Of a DNA stretch of 10,771 bases, positions 7,307 to 10,771 are shown piece by piece. The translations under genes were made by a program, and so were the position numbers. The stretch comes from Phycisphaerales bacterium (lineage in GTDB: Bacteria; Planctomycetota; Phycisphaerae; Sedimentisphaerales; Anaerohalosphaeraceae): NCBI GenBank assembly GCA_011055475.1, contig DSDH01000079.1, positions 1 through 10,771 of the forward strand. The letters run 5' to 3'. Position 1 is the stretch's first letter. Every line of letters starts with the position of its first letter. The notes beneath the pieces are model-generated. The model worked only from the letters and a program-made list of their open reading frames with translations, was not told where the DNA came from and searched no databases.

Positions 7307-8032
7307 ATGCATCGTCCGATAAACGAACATCCCGAGGCCCCGGCGGCACCGATCAAGCCGAATCGCTCGGCCGTCTACCGGTTCGTTAAACGGGGGCTCG
7401 ATCTGCTGGTCACGGCCCTCGCCCTGGCGGTCCTCTGGCCGGTGCTGCTGATCGTCGCCCTGGCCATCCGCTTGACGAGCCGGGGCCCGGCCCTGTTCCG
7501 GCAAGAACGGGCCGGCAAGGATGGCCGCCCCTTCACCCTCTACAAGTTCCGCACCATGTGCACCGATGTGGACCCCTATGGCGACAGCCCCCAATCCGGC
7601 GAGGACCCCCGCCTGACCCGCCTGGGCCGATTCCTCCGCGAGCACTCGCTCGACGAGCTGCCCCAGCTCTGGAACGTGCTTATCGGCGACATGAGCCTGG
7701 TCGGGCCGCGACCCCTCTACGTCGCTCAGATCGCCGAATGGAACGCCGTCCAGCGGCAGCGTCTGCTCGTCAAGCCCGGCCTGACCGGCCTGGCCCAGAT
7801 CGCCGGCCGCGGCGGCTTGACCATCGAGGACAAGCTCGCCCTCGACGTCGAGTACGTCCGCCGACAGAGCTTTGGGCTCGACCTGCGAATCCTGGTCTCC
7901 ACCGGCATCGCCGTCTTCAGAAAACAGGACATCTACGAGGTGCGATACTCCCGCGACCGGGCCACCCGATCCTCCTCCTCCCCCGCAACGCCGCCCGACC
8001 CGGCCGGCACCGATGAACCCTCCGCCACGTGA
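7307..8032 (+). CDS. Bacterial sugar transferase (monotopic polyprenyl-phosphate phosphoglycosyltransferase, PglC/WcaJ C-terminal type)
   Basis: Short-form initiating transferase of 241 residues. It moves a sugar-1-phosphate from a nucleotide sugar to undecaprenyl phosphate. A single hydrophobic segment at about 33-55 (helix-break-helix re-entrant type, with a central Pro at 45) is followed by RGPALFRQERAG (59-70), the YKFRTM motif (79-84), the catalytic Asp-Glu pair D116-E117 in DELPQLWNV, GDMSLVGPRP (127-136) and KPGLTGLAQIAGR (156-168). Length matches PglC-like proteins, not the long WbaP/WcaJ form with extra N-terminal helices. The last 30 or so residues are Pro/Ser/Thr-rich, not conserved, and are encoded opposite the end of the VanZ-like gene. 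No Shine-Dalgarno site is evident. The next in-frame Met is inside FRTM, so the ATG at 7307 is the only plausible ATG start. Sugar specificity is unknown. Confidence 0.94.
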   Translation: MHRPINEHPEAPAAPIKPNRSAVYRFVKRGLDLLVTALALAVLWPVLLIVALAIRLTSRGPALFRQERAGKDGRPFTLYKFRTMCTDVDPYGDSPQSGEDPRLTRLGRFLREHSLDELPQLWNVLIGDMSLVGPRPLYVAQIAEWNAVQRQRLLVKPGLTGLAQIAGRGGLTIEDKLALDVEYVRRQSFGLDLRILVSTGIAVFRKQDIYEVRYSRDRATRSSSSPATPPDPAGTDEPSAT

Positions 8033-8775
8033 TCCGCCGCCGTATCACCGACAGGCCCCGCCATCGGCCTGGCCCGAAACAGGAGCCAACTCGCCCCCGC
8101 GGCCAGCACCATGCCCGCCGTGGCCGCCGCACAATCGGGCCACAAGATCGGCTTGCCCAAGCCCCATGCGGCCAGCTTCACAAAACCCAGCAAGGCCAGC
8201 GGCAACGACACCGCCTGAACCAGCCACGACCACGCCCGCCCTTGAGCCTCGCGAAACCGTCCGCGGGAGTGAATCCACGCCAAGGTGAAGACGGCGTACC
8301 CGCCGAACTGAAATCCCGTATTCAGCACGGCGTATCGCGCCAGGAGGTCCAGTCGAGACAGGTCCGACACGCAGAAGATGAACACCGCCGTCACCACCAG
8401 CACCGCCGGCCAGAATGGCAGCGCCCACAGGAGCACCAGCCCCGCCAGCGTCCCGATCAGGTCCGCGACGAAATCCTCCATATCCGCCGACCGCCCCACG
8501 TAGCCCTGCAACCACTCATCCGCCGCCCCGTACCACACCACCACCGCCAGAATCAACCACACCTTCCACCGTCGCCAGTCCACCCGCTCGTAGGGACTGA
8601 CCGCCCACCACACCAGCATCATCAACCCCATGTACGCCAGGACGTGCATCAGCTTGTCGCTCATGCCCGACTTCCGCGCTACATCGAAGATCGGGACGTG
8701 CGTCAACACGAACAGCACCGGCCAATAGATCGCCAACACCGCCCACACGGTCTTCATCCGTTTGGTGATCTTCAT
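7933..8775 (-). CDS. VanZ-like family membrane protein with extended C-terminal half
   Basis: Membrane protein of 280 residues. The N-terminal 120 residues match the VanZ-like family: first helix 8-27, DKLMH at 40-44 opening the second helix, and a conserved DEWLQGYVGRSADMEDFVAD block at 86-105 with D86, E87, Q90, R95, D98 and D101, followed by a helix at 106-120. VanZ is named for low-level teicoplanin resistance in enterococci, and its mechanism is poorly understood. Residues 123-235 add several further hydrophobic segments beyond the usual VanZ domain. The tail (about 240-280) is polar and unconserved. The start has GAGGA at 8781-8785, five bases upstream. The last 100 bases run antisense to the 3' end of the sugar transferase gene. 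Placement suggests an envelope role, but function is unknown. Confidence 0.82.
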   Translation of the reverse strand: MKITKRMKTVWAVLAIYWPVLFVLTHVPIFDVARKSGMSDKLMHVLAYMGLMMLVWWAVSPYERVDWRRWKVWLILAVVVWYGAADEWLQGYVGRSADMEDFVADLIGTLAGLVLLWALPFWPAVLVVTAVFIFCVSDLSRLDLLARYAVLNTGFQFGGYAVFTLAWIHSRGRFREAQGRAWSWLVQAVSLPLALLGFVKLAAWGLGKPILWPDCAAATAGMVLAAGASWLLFRARPMAGPVGDTAADHVAEGSSVPAGSGGVAGEEEDRVARSREYRTS

Positions 8776-9002
8776 TCATGTCCTCACAATCGTCACCGTT
8801 CACGCCCCGGATTTCGCCTGTTCGGTGGTTTGCTCCACCCGGGCCGGCCGCCGGAGCCGCATTGATGATACCTTATCTGTCCCGTCGGCACCATGAGGGA
8901 GACAATCACCCACACCGTCCGAAACGCTCGATCACCCTCACCGCGTCAGACTGCCCCCACACGCGCCTGGCCACAATCGCTGGCCGCCGGACCAACTCAT
9001 CC
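8776..9002. other. Intergenic gap between the VanZ-like and DUF2752-like genes
   Basis: This 227-bp gap holds no gene I can support. On the minus strand a TATCAT (8870-8865, five of six to the -10 consensus) lacks a matching -35 box at 16-18 bases. A 5-bp inverted repeat GGCCA/TGGCC (8969-8973 and 8981-8985) has no T-run. The VanZ-like gene may therefore have its own promoter, but I cannot demonstrate one. Confidence 0.4.
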
Positions 9003-9470
9003 TCACATTATCCGATCACCCGCCAGGAACAGCCAGTCCACGACAATCGCCGCGCACAGTCCGCCGACCAATACCCCATGCACCTGCCGGATGAACCGTG
9101 GCAGCGCCCGAGGCCATGCCGCGATCGCCCACACGCGATACGGCACTTGAAACACCACCACCCCAAAGAACAGCGGCCCGATGGGATGATACGCCAGCGC
9201 CCGCCGCACGTCTCCCTGCGACAAGGCCTCCAGCGACCGCATCAAGCCGCCCGATGTGCATTTCAACCCGAACCAATCGTTCAACACGCAATAGAGGCTC
9301 CACCGCCAGCCCAGCCTCTCGGCCGCCAGACGCTCGACCCCCAGCCACAGCGTCACCGCAATGATCGCCAAGCAGCCCACGAGAATCACGCCGTGCAGCG
9401 TGCGGCCGCTCAGCAGGCGGCGAATCCGCCTCATGCCTTTGATGCGACGAAGCCGTCTGCGTCGCGCCAT
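9003..9470 (-). CDS. DUF2752-like membrane protein with a degenerate cysteine motif
   Basis: Small membrane protein of 155 residues. A very basic N-terminus (residues 2-18 are mostly Arg/Lys) precedes a helix at 26-44. The segment 59-100 has the layout of the DUF2752 domain: a Cys (C61), then the CxxCGxTR-type turn, then a short helix and a GDVRRALAYHP element (86-96) matching the family's G-D-x-x-x-A-x-x-x-N/H-P. In typical members the turn reads C-P-G-C-G-L-T-R. Here it is C71-T-S-G-G-L-M-R78, so the second Cys is Gly. Two more hydrophobic segments follow (98-118 and 132-150). The start is supported by GAGGT at 9478-9482, seven bases upstream. Function of the family is unknown to me. It lies on the same strand as the VanZ-like gene but 227 bp upstream of it. 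Confidence 0.65.
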   Translation of the reverse strand: MARRRRLRRIKGMRRIRRLLSGRTLHGVILVGCLAIIAVTLWLGVERLAAERLGWRWSLYCVLNDWFGLKCTSGGLMRSLEALSQGDVRRALAYHPIGPLFFGVVVFQVPYRVWAIAAWPRALPRFIRQVHGVLVGGLCAAIVVDWLFLAGDRIM

Positions 9471-9616
9471 ACCGGTGACCTCAATCTGAACCGCCCCCTT
9501 CTAGATCGGCTCTTGGTCCCGTCGGCTTGACACAAACCCCCTGCCCGCCGCCCCACTTGCACCGCGCGACCTAGCCATCCACCTCACGCGGACGTGGGCA
9601 TGGCGACCACGACCCC

Positions 9617-10699
9617 TCACCCCGAATAGGGTGGCGGCTCCGGCGGCGAGATCCGGTCCCAGGGATTCCCTCCCGGCGGCTTCGGCGGCGCCTGCCGCCC
9701 CGGCTCGATCACCACCTCCCGCGGGCCCACCACGATCGTCTCTGGCTCGACCGGCCCTTGCGGCGGCACGGCCCCTTCCGGTGTCTCTTCGTCCCCCTCC
9801 GGCCCGAACACATCATACTCCGGCCCATACTGCGCCAGGTAATACAACGAATACGACCGCTTGAAAACAGAGGCCGGCAATAATACTACTGACCCAATGT
9901 ACGGAATGCCCAGCAAGAAGAGACCCAGACAACATGTACAGAGAATCAAGGCGCCAATGATCAGAAAGATCAGCGTGGCTAACAACAATCGGAAAACCAC
10001 GTACAAGCTAAACCGACCGAAGTTCGCTCCAATAAGAATCTTTAGTTCGTACCATGCTTCACTGCACGTGCAGCCCCGAAGCATCATGATCGGGACCACC
10101 AAGTCGCGCAACAGCATTACGGCCAACATGAAAATGCCGGAGACAAGCAGGTGCACACCCCAGAAAACCGCCGTATACAGTAAAAGCTCTGAGGCCATGG
10201 GACGCTGTCCGCGACTATATAGGGTGACGTACTGAAATATGGCTAATCCAAAAAGAAGGAAAGTGACAAGGAACCACACAACGCCTATGCCTAGTCGCAC
10301 CAAAAACAGGCTGTTGCCCTGCCGTGAGTAACGCTTCCATGGCTCCGACACCTCGGCCTTGTTTCTCACTACACAATGAGCAAAGATGAAGTCGGCTCGA
10401 CTCCCCAGCCAAGCGAATACCACAGCCATTGCAAGCCCGACAACCATAGCTGCAAATGTGAATGGCAGTGTGAAGACAAGCAGCTCGATTCCGCCCCGAC
10501 CTTGGCTGTCCTGACCCAAAAAGAAATTCAGGGTCGGACCTCCGAAACCTATTTGCCCCAGTGTCGCCAGCCATGCCCCAAAGCCCAGGATGAACCACTT
10601 GCCCAGGTCGAACGGATCGAAGAGCACCTTGTTAACGCGGTCCAGCGCCCGGCTGACGGGGTCCACCACGCTGATCCGCCTGGTTGTCGGCTGATCCAT
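9617..10699 (-). CDS. Uncharacterised multi-pass membrane protein with proline-rich C-terminal tail
   Basis: Protein of 360 residues that I do not recognise as a characterised enzyme. It resembles conserved hypothetical membrane proteins of Planctomycetota that begin with a cytoplasmic stretch leading into FDPFDLGKWFILGFGAWLA (27-45). Hydrophobic segments lie at about 35-50, 76-98, 133-157, 172-197, 233-260 and 262-279. Cysteines cluster at C210 and C212 and again at C254, C256 and C257. After YSLYYLAQYGPEYDVFGP (283-300), the last 60 residues are rich in Pro, Glu and Gly and probably disordered. Start chosen at 10699 because AAGGAGG (10711-10705) lies five bases upstream. The in-frame ATG at 10714 would fall on the far side of that site. 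Bases 9861-10600 are much less GC-rich than the tail-coding part. No enzymatic motif seen, and no link to glycan synthesis can be shown. Confidence 0.75.
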   Translation of the reverse strand: MDQPTTRRISVVDPVSRALDRVNKVLFDPFDLGKWFILGFGAWLATLGQIGFGGPTLNFFLGQDSQGRGGIELLVFTLPFTFAAMVVGLAMAVVFAWLGSRADFIFAHCVVRNKAEVSEPWKRYSRQGNSLFLVRLGIGVVWFLVTFLLFGLAIFQYVTLYSRGQRPMASELLLYTAVFWGVHLLVSGIFMLAVMLLRDLVVPIMMLRGCTCSEAWYELKILIGANFGRFSLYVVFRLLLATLIFLIIGALILCTCCLGLFLLGIPYIGSVVLLPASVFKRSYSLYYLAQYGPEYDVFGPEGDEETPEGAVPPQGPVEPETIVVGPREVVIEPGRQAPPKPPGGNPWDRISPPEPPPYSG

Positions 10700-10704
10700 G
10701 AAAG

Positions 10705-10711
10705 CCTCCTT
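10705..10711 (-). promoter_or_regulatory. Shine-Dalgarno site that decides the start of the last gene
   Basis: AAGGAGG on the minus strand, five bases before the ATG at 10699. Choosing the in-frame ATG at 10714 would place this near-perfect site inside the coding region, so the shorter start is preferred. The remaining 60 bases to the window end show no promoter I can support. Confidence 0.65.
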
Positions 10712-10771
10712 CATGGGCGGATCGGCGCGGCCCGCCGCGGTCGACCCACCGGTTCATATCACCCCCGCTCC

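Noticed and set aside
8029..8865. Plus-strand open frame of 278 codons overlapping the sugar transferase stop
   Set aside because: His/Pro/Arg/Gln-rich antisense shadow of the VanZ-like gene with no recognisable domain.
8969..8985. Inverted repeat GGCCA/TGGCC as a terminator after the DUF2752-like gene
   Set aside because: Stem of only five base pairs and no T-run, so it is expected by chance in GC-rich DNA.
9527..9532. Perfect TTGACA on the plus strand
   Set aside because: The expected -10 region is GC-rich (CCCCAC) and no plus-strand gene follows.

Overview
This window looks like part of an exopolysaccharide, capsule or O-antigen biosynthesis locus from a GC-rich bacterium. The combination of a VanZ-like protein, a DUF2752-type protein and a polytopic membrane protein with a proline-rich tail, next to short-form sugar transferases, makes me lean towards Planctomycetota (Phycisphaerae-like). 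That assignment is an impression from protein style and is tentative. Most genes have recognisable Shine-Dalgarno sequences.

Layout. Bases 1-5009 are a plus-strand block: the 3' part of an O-antigen polymerase/ligase-type membrane protein, a GT4 glycosyltransferase, a GT2 glycosyltransferase, a 138-bp gap, a second GT4 glycosyltransferase and a GNAT acetyltransferase. Genes within each sub-block overlap by 4-20 bases, as expected for operons. Bases 5019-7179 are a minus-strand pair: an ATP-grasp ligase followed by a WecA/MraY-like polyprenyl-phosphate sugar-1-phosphate transferase. A 127-bp divergent promoter region (7180-7306) separates this pair from a plus-strand short-form bacterial sugar transferase (7307-8032). 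The last three genes are on the minus strand: VanZ-like, DUF2752-like and an uncharacterised multi-pass membrane protein.

How the genes fit together. Either of the two initiating enzymes (polytopic WecA type, monotopic PglC/WcaJ type) would load the first sugar phosphate onto undecaprenyl phosphate at the inner membrane. The three glycosyltransferases would extend the glycan and the Wzy/WaaL-type protein would polymerise or transfer it. The GNAT and ATP-grasp enzymes could decorate a sugar or make a precursor. No flippase, chain-length regulator or outer-membrane export gene is visible, so the locus probably continues to the left.

Base composition is mosaic. Hand counts over 60-base stretches run from about 45-50% GC (in the polymerase, the second half of the GT2 gene and the middle of the last gene) to 73-77% (in the WecA-like gene and the 3' end of the last gene). 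This is the pattern of a recombining surface-glycan locus. I found no CRISPR array, rRNA, tRNA, insertion sequence or convincing intrinsic terminator. I see no clearly new biological system. The points most worth checking are the paired initiating transferases around a divergent and possibly leaderless promoter, the 100-bp tail-to-tail overlap, and the intragenic composition breaks.
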